Positions 13,673-26,900 of a stretch of 64,000 nucleotides of DNA are shown here, piece after piece; within the stretch, counting starts at the first letter, position 1; the number at the start of each line of letters is the position of its first letter. The DNA is from Desmodesmus armatus (lineage: Eukaryota; Chlorophyta; Chlorophyceae; Sphaeropleales; Scenedesmaceae). The stretch is from contig VIIQ02000746.1 of NCBI GenBank assembly GCA_007449985.2, positions 157,032-221,031 on the forward strand, in the 5' to 3' direction. A model generated the notes under the pieces. The model searched no databases. It was not told the origin of the DNA and saw nothing but the letters and a program-made list of their open reading frames with translations. Both the position numbers and the translations under genes were made by a program.

Positions 13673-16600
13673 ATGGCAGCAAGGCTGTTTGTGATCTTGG
13701 CTCTGACCTGCCTGGCCTCTGCCGCAAGGCTCCCCGATGTGCAGCTCGTTGAGTCCGAGTTGCCTGAGAGCGTGATCGCTTTCCAGGGTTCTGAGCTGCA
13801 CGCACAGAGCTCGGAGGACAATGGACTCGACCTGGGTGAGTCTCCGACAGGAGGAACCTGGAACTGCTGTCGTCAAGCGCAGGGCACCGCTGCATCATTG
13901 GTAGTACAGCAGCGCATTATAATCGCACATGTGATGTGTGCATGCGCTGTGGACGGAGGTCCCCGTCATCATCCTGCTCCCTGTCCACAAGATCACTCCG
14001 GACAGTAACCCGACACCGACCAGAGCCAGCAGGCAGTGCTTCTGTGCACGATCAGCATGCACATGTACATACAAGCGACCATGTGAAGTGACGCCGCGGA
14101 ATGCACAGGGTCCAGGCTGCAGTGTGTCAACCTCGTCATGATCCCAGTGTATACTGCTGTCCTGCCAACTGCAACCGCAGGCTTCACCCAGGGCAGCCTG
14201 TACTCCAGCCTGGAGGATGTGCTGAGCGAGCCTGAGCTGCAGAAGAAGGAAAAGTGGCCCATCCGCATCGCCACCAAGCACCTGGTCAAGCCTGGTGAGT
14301 TGGTGGGAGGTTGTGCCAGGAAGAGGTTGTGCAGGTTGTGCAGGTTGAAGCCTTCTCTCTGTCACTTTCTGCTGACTTATTACAGTGTTTGCAGGCTGCA
14401 GTAACTAGCTCCCTCAGTAGTAGTCAGGTTCCTGACTGAGCTGCATGACCCTGGCTTCGTGGGCACAGCAAGTTCTTCACCCCTCTGAGCCAGACTGCAG
14501 TTTGGGCGGTTTTTATGGTTGCATGCATGTGTACGTCAAGCATTGTATGCAAGTTCACAACCAGCCTCACACGTTGCTGCTGTTGCTGCTTGCAGACCTG
14601 CACGGCAACTTTGTGCGTCAATTCTGGCGCTTCCAGGCCAAGAGCAAGGACGTCAAGGGCGTCAAATACATCGGCCTCTCCAAGGTGGCAGGTGAGCGGC
14701 AGTGATTTGGCAGTGCCACTTTCTTGTGTCGGGGTGGTGTGATCAGTGTGTTTTCAAGAACGAGCCGTCAAGGCAACACATGTGTACTGTACTGTATGTT
14801 GGGAGGGTATATGCACAGCAACAACAATGGCCACCGCCCTGAATGCCATCATTTGTGCCGGCATGCTGCGTGTTTACCTGTGCTGACGGTGTTCTTGCGT
14901 GCTGCAGGTGACAACATTGTTTGGACCAGCTGGGCGGTGTACACCGACTTCGAGGGCCTGATCAAGCATGCAAGGTGGGTGCGATTCTGCAGACTGCCAA
15001 CAGCAGATTCGTGCCAGTGATGTGTGCAAGATCCGTTTGCAGATGATTATTCATGGAGGAGGATGAATGTGAGGGTTGTGTGTCCACATTGCAGCTGTGC
15101 TGCCTTCTGCATGTGCGTTAATGTAGGTCTGAGGCTCTGCGTGACTTTGCCTCCTACCTGATGAACGCCAACATTGCAGTCAGCACCAAGCTGGTGTTCA
15201 GGGTAGGTGCTGCAGCTGTGTTGGGCGACACCAGGCAGTAGGTGCACGTTGCATGTGCTAGCCTGCTGTCACAAGTAGCATATCAGTGGAAGGGGCGTCT
15301 AGTAGAACATAGTGCTTATACAGAACAGTTGGCGGTTTGTGTCATGACTTACTGTGACTGGGCTGCGACCTGATGCAGTGTCTGCCTGGCAACTTCTCAC
15401 TTGCAGTCCCAACATTTCAAGTGTCATTAGTTCAGCTTGTGCATGCTATTTCCGCTGAGCATAGGCTGGCAAGCTTGCTGCGCTGTGTGCCAACACATCC
15501 TGCTGCTGTTCATTGTGGTTGCTTGTACAGATTGCTGGTGGCTACTATGGTGACAAGAACGTTGCCACTGCTGTGGCTACCACTGATGACAACAAGAAGA
15601 AGGGCTGGCCCGTCAGGCTCCTGACTGCTTACATCGTCAGTCCCGGTGAGCATTACTGGCTCTGTTTGTGGTGTTACGTGGTGTTTGCAGGGTGGGGAGG
15701 GGACTACATGCAGACCTAGTAGGACAAATGTCTTGTAAAGCCTCTGTAGGAAGGCTGGGATTCTTCAATAAAATTCTGGGACTACTTGAGTGTGGGTGAG
15801 TATGGTTGCACCGCAAACGTTTATCGGTAGTCCTGCTCTTCTGTTGTGCTTCTTGCAGGGGAGCATTGCAAGTTTGTGAAGGCCTGGAAGAAGATGGAGG
15901 CTAAGGTGGACGACTCCAAGGGCCTGGTGGCTCTCACACTCAACAAGCCAGCAGGTGAGGCGGAGGATGATGATCCTGGTTGCCATGGTGGTTCTGGTTA
16001 CCACTGTGCTTATCACAGATTGTGCTTATCACAGAGACAGTTGCCACGGTGGTTCTGGTTACCACTGTGCTTATCACAGATTGTGCTTATCACAGATTGT
16101 GCTTATCACAGAGACAGTTGCCACGGTGGTTCTTGTTACCACTGTGCTTATCACAAAGACAGTTGCCACGGTGATTCTGGTTACCACTGTGCTTATCACA
16201 GAGACAGTTGCCACGGTGGTTCTGGTTACCACTGTGCTTATCACAGAGACAGTTGCCACGGTGGTTCTGGTTACCACTGTGCTTATCACAGAGACAGTTG
16301 CCACGGTGGTTCTGGTTACCACTGTGCTTATCAAAGAGATAGGTGACACCAGCAAGCAGGTCATGCAAGGCTGGCGGGAAATGAATAGACGCACATTTAT
16401 TCGTTTGTTGCCAGCCGTGCATGACGTGCTGGCTGGTGTCAAAAACTATCTCTGTGATAAGTACGTTGGCAAGTAGTTCTCTTCCGTGCGCACTGGTGTA
16501 GTGTATACTGACAACTGGCCATGTATGGCAGCCAGCACTCACAAGCAGCATCAAGGCACTCGTCTTGCCAGCACCTGTGTCAAGAGTTGACTGTTGCACC

Positions 16601-16956
16601 CGTACACTGGTCGTCCATCGACGGTATGCTATATTTTTGGTGTAGGACACCGTATGTTTCACAGCATCTGCTGCTTGTTGCTGGACATCTACAGCAGCTG
16701 CTGCTTCTTACTGAGAGGAATTGGGGCATTACCAACTGCGCCTGTGTGCGACGCCGTCCCTGTCTTGTTTGTGGCTCTGCCCCTGCCTGCAGGTGACAAC
16801 ATCCTGTTCACCAGCTACGCAGTGTTTGACTCCCCCTCTGCCCTGTGGAACCTGGCTGAGAAGAAGGCAGTCAAGCAGTTCCTGGAGTATATCAGCGACA
16901 ACCACATTGTGGCTGTCACAAAGAAGATGTGGAAGATTCCCGAGCCCAAGTGGTAA
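13673..16956 (+). CDS. Secreted protein with two tandem ABM-like alpha/beta-barrel domains
   Basis: Eight exons (13673-13835, 14181-14294, 14596-14691, 14908-14974, 15127-15202, 15531-15645, 15859-15954, 16793-16956) join in phase to 296 residues. Residues 1-18 form a signal peptide (MAARLFVILALTCLASAA). The mature part holds two related units. Unit 1 has WPIRIATKHLVKP, FVRQFWRF, GDNIVWTSWAVYTD and ALRDFASYL. Unit 2 has WPVRLLTAYIVSP, FVKAWKKME, GDNILFTSYAVFDS and AVKQFLEYI. The pattern of a beta strand plus PG turn, an F..W helix, a G-x-hydrophobic strand, then a W/Y strand with a terminal helix resembles the ABM (antibiotic-biosynthesis monooxygenase / heme-degrading) ferredoxin-like fold. 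That assignment is inferred from pattern, not an identified ortholog. The 96-nt exon occurs in both units with the same 1-1 phase, which indicates duplication at the exon level. The protein is probably secreted or luminal; its substrate is unknown. Confidence 0.8.
15978..16342 (+). repeat. 45-bp minisatellite, about 7 copies, in the last intron
   Basis: The unit of about 45 bp contains GTTGCCACGGTGGTTCTGG followed by ACCACTGTGCTTATCACA. Early copies are interspersed with extra 16-bp GATTGTGCTTATCACA sub-units. Because 45 is a multiple of 3, reading frames stay open on both strands and give spurious repetitive ORFs. The array lies entirely within intron 15955-16792. Confidence 0.9.
16327..16461. 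repeat. Long imperfect inverted repeat next to the minisatellite
   Basis: The left arm at 16327-16375 (starting CTTATCAAAGAGATAGG) is an imperfect reverse complement of the right arm at 16410-16461 (ending CTATCTCTGTGATAAG). The arms are about 50 bp with a spacer of about 34 bp. The outer end of the left arm is the CTTATCA sequence of the minisatellite unit. Confidence 0.85.
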
Positions 16957-17520
16957 ATCCAGACTTGCTGCAGCTGGTGGTAACACACAGCTACTCCTCA
17001 CTTCAGCTAGTGCCACACCAAGCTGCTGCACTTGTTCCTGGGGCTATGAGTGTTCTACCCTCAGCCTTCTAGGGTGTAGGATAAGGTGGCCCTTGAATGC
17101 ACAGGTGCTGGTGGTGAGGGAGGTTGATAGCTTCAAGCAGAGAGGTGGTGCAGGACAATTGGGAATGCCGGCAGGCAGGATTATCACGGACTGTATTGCC
17201 CCTTGCATGTACAGAGTGCAGGGCATATTTTGCCAATGCTCCTGCCTCATCATCATGTTGAGTGATTGCAAGCGAGTTGTTGCACACATGTCGTCAACGC
17301 ACATGTGTTGTACAGTTGAGAGCTAAGGAGGATTGATAGTATGCTGAGACAGCATGGTGCTTCTTTGGTGTGGGTGCTGGTTTGTCCAGCAACACATCTT
17401 AGTCGTGTGCTGGCTTGGTGGTGTTTGGTGTATGATAACTGCGGTGTGGCTGCAGTGCTGGTGTACAAGTGTGTGATGTGAACAACGCGAATTTTGTCAT
17501 ATTGGTGTATCATGGTGTAT

Positions 17521-17525
17521 TTACA
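17521..17525 (-). terminator. Candidate TGTAA polyadenylation signal for the Sfi1-like gene
   Basis: TTACA on the + strand is TGTAA on the - strand, about 470 bp past the Sfi1-like stop codon. TGTAA is the usual chlorophycean signal; its use here is inferred. Confidence 0.3.
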
Positions 17526-17540
17526 CATGCGTATCACAAG

Positions 17541-17545
17541 TGTAA
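17541..17545 (+). terminator. Candidate TGTAA polyadenylation signal for the ABM-like gene
   Basis: TGTAA lies about 585 bp downstream of the stop at 16956. It is the first match I see on this strand; its use is inferred. Confidence 0.3.
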
Positions 17546-17995
17546 CAGCATGAGCTGTGCAAGTGGTGGCAGGCTGTCATTGGGGTGGAGAGATTTGTAC
17601 ATCAGCTGTGAATGCAGGAGTAAATGATGCTGAGGTCATGCATGATGCTGACTACAGTTTATCAAACAGGCTGGTATGACAATAGGTTGTCAGTCTGAAC
17701 AAATTCCATTCCATCAACATCTTTGCTGTGTGACAAAGTCACACTGGCTACTTGAAAAGTAAAGCAGCACACACAGATCATTACCTGCTACACATGCCCT
17801 GTAGCTGTGAACAGGCAGTGATTTTGAATGTAAGTATCAGAAAATGCACCAGCCTTGATCAAGCTGAGAATGTTTGCAGCCAGCGACATATCAATGCATC
17901 ACAGCTACTGCCACACAAATCCATGTCATCAAAGTGGAACATGCAGCGAACATGCTCAACTGCACAGTTCTTGCAGCACAACACGCAACCCACAG

Positions 17996-20900
17996 TCAGG
18001 CTGTGCGCCGCGGTGTGCACTGCTGACCCAACAGCGCAGCCAGCTGCTTCGGCAGCACCTGCCCGTTGAAGCTAGGCAGCTGCGGCCTGCTGACAGAGCC
18101 ATGCCTTGCGGGACTGCTGCTTCTCGCCACTGATGCTGCTGTTGGTGACAGTGGACTCATTGCTTTTGCAGCCCAATCATTGCACTTGCGCAAGTCAGCC
18201 CCGTGCTGCTGCTGCCTCCTGGCCCCTGTCTCAGCCACCGAGCCAGCCAGTGCACTAGCTGTGCTAGGGCTGCGGCTGCTGCTGCTGCTCCCGCTGTCGC
18301 TGCTGTCATCGGCAGGTATCAGCGCCGTCTTGCCTGCAGCCCTTTTCTCAGCCCAGTGCAGCCCAGTGGCTGCAGAGGCAGCTGCATGTGACTGCCACCT
18401 GGGCTTCCCTGTGTGCCAGGGTTCAGCAGCAACAGCAGAAACACATCTCCTCTGCTCGTGCTCCTGCTGCCTCTGCTGCTGTCCAGGGCTGCTGCAGTGC
18501 TGGCCATGCTGCTGCCAAGGCAGCCCTGCATTCATTTGCTGCTGCCTGAGCTGCTCCTGTAGCTCCAGCTGCTGCTGCAGCAGCGGTTGGTAATCACACC
18601 CCCCTACCCCAGCCGACCCTGGCCGTCCCACCGGCTGTTGCTGGCTCACCAGCAGCAGGTGCTGCCGCTCCTGCTGCAGCGCCTGCTGCTGGTGCTGCTG
18701 GTGCTGCCACTGCTCCCGCAGTGAGTAGGGGTACTGCTGCTGGTAGCTGCGCAGCTGATCCAAAGTGAGGCTGTCGGGGTGTGGAGGCTTGGGGGCGGGG
18801 CTGGTGTGGACACTCGGCAGCTGCCAGGGCGACAAGCCCAGCACGTGAGCCTGCAGATACAACACAACAGCAGGGTCACTTTCAAGACTTGGAGTGACAG
18901 CATTTGCAGTTGGGATATGTGCCAAGTAAAGCTCTCTTGAGCCATGGGTAGGCTCCCTGGTGCCTTCCTGAACGCCAAGGAGACTTGCGCCCCAAAACCA
19001 AAGCATGCATGTCCGCAAGCGAGCTGACAGGCACCACTAAGCACAGGCAGCAAACCACACTTTCCCCTTGTCCTATCCGGCTGCGCAGGTGATATCTACT
19101 TATGCAGACCCTTTCTGGCAGCACCCATACCACAGATGCCAGGGCACTAGCACGGTGTCTCTCACCCCCCCTCCCCCAGCCCACACCCACAACAAACCCA
19201 CACCACAACACTGACCTGTTGCATGCTCTCCGCCACCGAGTGCAAGTCCCAGCGGGGAGAGGGCACGCCCCCAGCAGCAGCAGCAGCCTCATCATTGTAC
19301 TGCTGCCGATCATCCCCCAAGGTGACCCTGCGCTGCCTGTGGCCCTTGGACAGGGCCAGCAGGGGTTGCTGCCTCGCCTGCCGCTCGGCGGCCGACAGGG
19401 CAGCCTCGGTGGTAGGCAGGCCCTCGAACAGCTGCTGCTCCTCGTCGGAGCCGGCATCAATCTACACCAGTGCATGCAGCGTGCAGTGTGCAGCAGATGT
19501 TGGTTGACGCTTGCAACAAGGAGAGGGAACCTATCGCATTGATGCCCTGAAGCTTCGGCAGCAACATCCACAGCAGCAAGCATTGAAGGGAGCTGGGAAC
19601 ATACACCGGCGTGCTGCAGGCCCTCACATGTTCCTCCACGTATACTATCTAGGCCTGGTGCATATCAGATTGCTCCACCGACCATAAGCGTACTGCCTGC
19701 ACAAGCTTGCGACCTCGTATGTACGCACCTCAGCAGCCCCTCCACCCATCGCAGCAATCCGGCGTGCCAGGCTGCGGTCCTGCTGGGCAGACCTGGGGCC
19801 TAGCAGGGGCGACCCGGGGCCACCAGTCACAGGCAGCAGCCCTGGGGGTGATGCACTGCGAGACACCCCCACCCTCATAGCTGCTGCTGCTGCATCGGGA
19901 CTGCAGCTCCTCTGCACCGAAGCACTGACGGGTACATAACCCGGGGAGCTCGCATGCACGAGGCCCGGCCATGTGTGCCGCCCTGCAGATGTTGGCGAGG
20001 TAGCCCCAGGGCTGCGTGTGCGAGGAGCCGGAGGAGGTGGTGTCAGCGCGTGCAGCACGGTTGCTGCCGCAGCTTCCTCGACCTGGCCGCCCCGCATCGC
20101 TGCCGCGTACTGCTGCCATAGTGTGAGGAAGTCCGACAGGCAAGCAAGCCGCCGCTTGTTCACAAACACCGAGACCGTGGACCGCAGGTTGACCCTATCC
20201 TCCACCCAGCTGCGCCACTCCCCGAGAGCCTCCTGCAGTAGCTGCTGCCGTTCGTGACCCAGCAGCATGAGCATCAGCTGCCACAGACCCTGCCGCTGCT
20301 CCTGCACGATCTGCAGCTCCTCAACCCAGCTGCAGCAGGCCTTGGACAGCAGCCAGCGGCGCTGCACCTTGTCTGCTGCTGCCTCCCCTGCCTCCCGCTG
20401 CTCTCTGCATTCTGCTGCTACGTCCAGCCAGGCTGGCAGCAGCTTCCGCAGGGTCCTGGTGGCATGCTGGCGTTGGGCACGCAGCATGCTGACACGGGCC
20501 TCGTCTGTGGCCTCTCTCCAGGCTCTGAAGCATGTGGTGAGGTTGCGCTGCAGCAGCCCTGCCAGCTTCTGTGCCACTGCCCTGTACTTGCTGACCTGTT
20601 TGTTGACATCGCAGGGCGAGGCAAAAACGAATGGTCATGAAGCAAAGATGACAATGCAGGTACAAGATACCACCTGCAATGATGCCCACTGCTGCACATG
20701 GCATGCACAGCGGCAGTCCATTCCCTTTAGACAGCCAATGCAGTGAGCAGAAAAAAGATGATCTCAATGGCGCACAGCAAGCAGGCATCAGGTGTTGAGC
20801 AGACCCACAACCATGTTTCCTCGTACCCCTCCCAGACATCCCTCTCACCCCTTGATACCTCCACTATCAAACTCCGGCTGCTACTAACGCTGCTGCTGCA

Positions 20901-23900
20901 CAGCATACCTAGCAGGACAAACTCAAGATAGTTTTTAACCGATCACACCCACCTGGATGTGCCACGCCATGAAGCAGGAAGCCAACAGTGCCGCCTTCCT
21001 GCGCCGTGCCACCTGCTCCCCGATGGTAAGCGCCTCACGGATGGCTCGCTGTTTGTTCTGGAAGGCCACCTCCCTCAGCAGCCGCACCTGGCAGTACCAG
21101 CGCCAGCAGTAGAAGCAGCGGGCCAGCTTGCGGGCGGCAAGCTCCTGTGCTGCAGCCCGCCACCCTGCAATACGGACAGCGAGAGCAAGCAGGGTCCCAC
21201 TTCAGCACCAGCTCCAGCAGCAGCATACCCATGCAGCACATCCCTGGGCCCTCTTTCCCCTCAGCAGTCAGCTTCCAGCAGGCAAGCAGCACTCAAGCAT
21301 TGAAGTTGCCAAAAAGACCTGCAGGTGCGTCAACTACCACACTGACAGACTGCAGCCACTCCAAACTCAAAGTGCTTCGCACATCGCAGCCAACACAGGC
21401 TTGCCCACCTGCATTCCGTGCCCTGTGGTCCGGGGCCCACCACGACCAGTAGCTCAGGCAGCCCCGCAGTGTGTGCTGGCGCCAGTGTGTGTTGGCCCGC
21501 AGCATCTGCTGCCAGCCTGTCAGCACCCTGGTGGCACAGTTGACCGCCAGCTGGTGTGTCAGCAGCTGCGCTGTCTCCCGTTCCAGCACACGCAGCACAG
21601 CAGCCTGGCAAGCACACACAAACACACATCAGACCACGAGCTTCACACATGTGTGCAGCACTGCTGTGCTGCGCATTGATCAAAATGCAGATGTCATGGA
21701 GCGATGTGTCATATGCACAGAGAGGCAGCGTAAGCCTTGGGTTAACTGCCCCAGCAGCAGCTTACAGAGTGACACCATTACTCGATTAGATGCAGCCCCC
21801 AGATTCTTTACCACCTTGAAAGCCACCTACCTCTTGCCACTCCCTCAGCACAACACATGCCAGCCGCCTGACTCTGAAGTGCAGCGCCACATGACCGATA
21901 TGCTTGTAGTATGTGTACCGCATCCATGCAGACAGGCTGTGCTGCTGCCTGTGCTTCTTGACCAGCTGCACGGCGGCTGCAATGAGGCTGCGCTTGCGGT
22001 GGATGAGGGCCATGCCCAGCTGCCAGGCCACCAGGGCACGTGCTGAGTGGCGCCTATAGTCATGAGAGACGGCCTTCTCCACTTGCAGGTCCTCATGATG
22101 CTGCTTCCAGGTGGCAAAGGCCTGCAGACACAGGGCAGTAGGCATAAAAGATATGTACACCGCAGCATGAGCAGCGCCTCCCTGTCTGTGTCATGTGCCC
22201 GTCAAGAGTGCTGCCATCTTGGTGCCCTTATGATTGGGAGGGCATTTCTAGCGCTGACGCTAGCTAGCATCAGGATATGTGCCAGGTGCATCTAGGAAGT
22301 TCCCACGCTCGGGCACGCCTGCAGGCCCTCACCAGCAGCATAATTTTGTGCCAGTAAGCCACGATTGCGCGCCTCTCCAGTCCCCTCCAGTAGGCCCAGT
22401 CCTTCCAGAAGCCGAAGATGGCAACGCCCTCCTCACGCACATGCCGTGCCCTGAAGGACTCCAGCACAGCCCTGCAGGCACAACAGATGATGTGTGACAT
22501 TCACTTTCTGGGGGAGTATGTTACATGGACATTTGCAAACGCTCATCTGCACAGTCGGAGGCACCTCTCTTTTTCATCGGCATTGGTTGGGAGAGTTGCA
22601 GTCAGCACGGAAGCAGGGAGCCTGGCACCACCAAGTCACCAGCAGCCATCTATGTACACTGCAGTACAGCACTAGCAGTAGTGTTTGGAGGACTTTCACC
22701 AAGTTGGCTGTGTGAGCAAATGTGCTCAGCTGGTGACCACCCATGGGTTGCCACGCGCAATCTCATCGACGCGGGCGCCTCTGCAGATGACGTCAGCAGC
22801 ATGCAGATGCACAGCCCCTGCGTGTATGTGCCTACCTGTGGTGATGCAGGTCCTGGGCGATCAGGTGCCACCAGTGCAGCATCTGCCGGCGCTGCTTCTG
22901 CTGGCGGCGCATCAGCATCTGCTCTGACAGTGCAGCAAAGCGGCGAGCCTCCTGCAGACGGGAATTACACAGAAACACAGTGCAGGCAGTTTCCGCATTC
23001 CTTAGATGCCCAATTGTGTGTCACAAGGCTGTTGCCACTAAACCAGTGTTGAGGCCACATGCTCACCCTCCCTAATGGCATCACCAATCAGGGGGATCCT
23101 CTCGTCCTCTCGATGAGCGGGTGCCATCGCTATGTTGCATCCAACATATGTCCAGAAAACAGCTTTCCTTCCCAGCATACCTTGACGAAGGCCGACCAGG
23201 CAGCCATGCTGTGCCGGCTGTACAGCTGCCGCCAGTGGCGCTCAGCCAGCGCTAGCTTGGCCCTCTTGGCCTCACAGTGCTCAACGTACGCCTCCCATGA
23301 TGCCAGCGCGCTGCGCATGCGGCGCCTCAGTGTGTTGCGCAGGACCTGCTGGGCTTTGGCACGCAACGCCTTGAGCTCCTGTGCCGCCTCCGCCCAACGG
23401 GTGAAGGCACGGGCTAGCTGAAGGTGGCTGATGCGGCCGACCGCCGCCTGAAGGCAGAGAACAGCAATGCACAAAGGAGATGCAACATACCTTGACAACC
23501 AGGCCGGGCTGAAAAGAGCAGCGTCAGGTCATCATATCTTGATTGGACATCCTCTTCATCGGGCACTTTTGCTGTGATGCGGTCAACTCCGGGGAAACAT
23601 AGAGGCGGACATGCAGAGCAGTGCAAGGTCGCTGCACCAAAGCACGGGCTGTGCCTTGGGACTGCCATGCTCACACAGGAACTTCAGCCCACTCAGCCAG
23701 GCAGTCAGACAAGGCACTCACATGCAGCAGTGACCTGCGCCTGTGTTTGAGTGACGCAATGCCTCTCCAGCTCAGGAACGCCACAGCCAGGGTCCGCTGG
23801 GCCAAGCGGCACAACGCCATCTGCAGGAGTGCTGACCGATGGCACACCAGCCTCCAGCCAGCAAACAGCTGCCGCTTGCTGTGGTGGCGCCGCTGCAGAC

Positions 23901-26900
23901 ACAGCCATGAAGACACAAGCAAAAAAGCACACACTCAGGATCATGTCAAGAATGGCAACGTTGGTGCTGGGTGGCTGGACAATGTGTTTTTCTAGCAGTT
24001 GCCTGCAGTCAGCCCTAGCATAGCTCACATGTGGCACTTCACTAGCAGGAGCTGAAGCAACAGGCAACGAGAGCCTATGATAACGTAAGTGCTTTCTATA
24101 TTCAGCCTTGCCCACTCACGCGAGAGGTCATCACATCAAGTGCTGCACGGATGGGTGCCAGGTACCGCGCCAGGCCTCGCCACGCCGACATCACACCCGC
24201 CTTGCGAGTCACCATCCAGTGATGCCTGGCTGCAATGGTCTGCTGCATGCGTGTGCGCCTGAACGTGCTGTAGCTGAGCAGGGCTGTCAGGGCCTTGTGC
24301 TTCGTCTTAGTGGACCAGGCGTAGGCGGCAGCTACCTGCTTCTGCTGCTTCTCCTGCAGTGGCAACGTACAGCACGCGGGTACCATCTTTTTAACAGGCC
24401 ATCATCAGCTGCTTGTCCATGCAAAGCTTTCATCTGCTGCTGCACAGCTTGTAGTGGACTCTTCCAGGTGCACAATGAACACGTATACTGCTTGACAAGA
24501 AAGCTTCAGCAAGCAACGGGCACATACCTGCAGGTACCAAGCAACCTGACGCCAGCCCCTCAACACCGCCCGCTTCACAGCAGCCCCCCTGTGTCCTGCC
24601 GCTGCCCTGTCCACGCAAGCCTCCTGCACAGCCCACTTGAACCCTGTCAGGGCCTTCAGCACCAGAGCCAGCTGCAGGAACTTTGCCGCCTTCAGCTCGT
24701 TGGTGCGATCTGTCAGCTGAGTGGCTGCTGCACTCCGCCAGGTGGCGAATGCGGCAGCCAGTGTCGGGCTCTGCCAGTGCAGGACGGCCCTTGTGGCGCG
24801 GGCTGCTGCCCCAGAGTCGTCCATGCGCAGGAAGTTGGAGATATGCTGCTCAACCTGTAGAGCAGCAGTGTGGTGAATCTTTGGGCCACGCTCTTTCATT
24901 GCAACTGACGTATTGGACGACATCCACCATCCGTCAGGGCACCAGGTACTGTTCGTATAGCTGAGTACAGAGGAACTGCATGCAGTGCCAGTGGGTGTTA
25001 AGCAGAGTGAATATGGGTGTATGCATGGTGTGCAAAGCGACGCCACCTACCCGGTGCCAGTGTGCTCGTTCTTGCGCCACAGTCCTCCACTCCTGGAAGG
25101 CTCCTTGGACTGTCACTGCCAGCAGGCGCCTCAGCAGGTGTGCAGCCCCCGCCAACATGTGGGCTTGCTGCTGCCAGGCTAGCAGGTAGGCACGCAGCCG
25201 CTTGGTGCTGAAGCCAAGCACCACGGACTGAGCCATCCGAGGCACAGCACAGCACAGCATACACGCACACAAACCAACACTGGTCAGCTCAAGGTGCCAT
25301 ATACATGCTGTTGCAATTGTGTTAGTCTGCATGCAGCGTGAGGCTGCCACACAACATGAAAGGCATGTCATTTTGTGCAAACGGCTTTGCAGCACAGCTG
25401 TGAAATCAATGATTGATGAATGTGCATGCCCTACAGACCGCAGCAAAGTGCACACCCACCTTGATTGCCGCTGCTTTCTGAGCCTGGGTCTTCCATGCAG
25501 CAAAGCACTCGAACAGCAGCTGGTTGTGTACGCGGGCCTGGACCCTTGCTGCCATGTTGACTGCTGCATACACCTTGGAGCGGGCCTGGCAGGCCTCCTC
25601 GACCCATGCCAGGAACACTCGCTGCTGCAGTCTTGAGCCAGCATAGGTGTCTGCCGTGGACTTCTGCTGCTGGTCCTTGACATACGCCTGCCAGCTGCTT
25701 ACGCTGCTCCTGAGGAGCTGCTGGCGTGTGCGGCTGCGTGCCACAGCTGCAGCCTGCAGGCAGATACACATACGCAACAGCTGTAATCATGGGTTGAAAG
25801 CACATCACATCGTTCCTTTGACAGCACATACTCGTCAACCATGGCAGAGGCTCACTACCCAGTGGTGGTCAACCTCTGGTGCATGCTCAAATGCAGCCTG
25901 GCACCAGCCTATAGGGAAGAGCACACACCTGTTCGTAGCCAGCCTTCCTGCGTGCGTGAGCATGCCAGAAGGCCAGTAGGGAGCGCTGCACCACCTGGCG
26001 CCAGTGTGCATCTGCAGCCTGCTTGCTGGCACGCCACTGCACTGCCTCCTTCCAGCGACCATAGGCAAGCTCCTTGTACAGCTGCTGCTGCCGGCCAGAC
26101 ACCACAGACTCCTGCCTGCGCAGCCGAGCCTTGCGGGCCGCTGCCTGGCGCCACTCTAGAAACGCAGCAGCCATGGTGGTTGCTGCCAGGCGGCTTGCGA
26201 GGACATCAGCTGCTGCAGCTTGCTCAGCAGCCTCTGCAACAGCCTGTCGCCAGCAGCCAAATGCTGCTGCCAAGTGTAGGTTCTGCCAGCGGGCAGCCAC
26301 AGCTGATGCTGCTGCCTTGTGATGCCTGCGAATGGCCACGAAGGAGCGCCAAGCTCCAAATGCAGCCGCTGTATGCAGGTTGCGCCAGCGGCCAGCTATT
26401 GTCTGCACTGCAGCCTTGTGGCGATGCGACACCTGAGCAAACCAAGCACACGGACAGCACGATAAGATAACGTCAGTTGCTCAGTGCAACTTTGCCATCG
26501 CGCTCAGTGGCTTGCAGCCGCATGGCACGGCGATCAGGATGTTGCGATAGGTAAATTGGTTGCGAAATCGACGCACGCACCTGGACCAGCTCGACCCAAG
26601 CTTGGAAGGCGGCAGCGAGGTGCAGGTTGTTCCAGCGCCGTGCGACGGTGTGCTCCAACCGTGCTTTCTCCTGACGCCCATGCACCCACGCTCGCCAAGC
26701 TTGCCACGCGGCTGTGAGATGCAGGTTTGTCCAGCGCGCTGCCAGACTGTCGCCGAGCAGCTCCCACTTGCGCTTTTGCCCCAGCCAAGATCGCCAGCCT
26801 AACAGGCCCCGTCTCAACAGCCAAGTTGCAGCAAAGACGCCAGCACGCTGCTCGCGAGGCAGCAGCCACGACAGCTTTGCCCACTCCCGCAGCACCGCTG

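Larger units (their letters stand above)
16957..17995. other. Convergent intergenic region
   Basis: This holds the 3' regions of the ABM-like gene (+) and the Sfi1-like gene (-). No convincing ORF is present. Candidate polyadenylation signals for the two strands lie 16 bp apart near 17521-17545. Confidence 0.5.

Noticed and set aside
15978..16342. CRISPR-like direct repeats
   Set aside because: The repeats are contiguous with no unique spacers, and the context is a eukaryotic intron.
15846..16476. Long repetitive ORFs on both strands across the minisatellite
   Set aside because: They are open only because the 45-bp unit is a multiple of three. The segment is spliced out between phase-matched exons 15859-15954 and 16793-16956.
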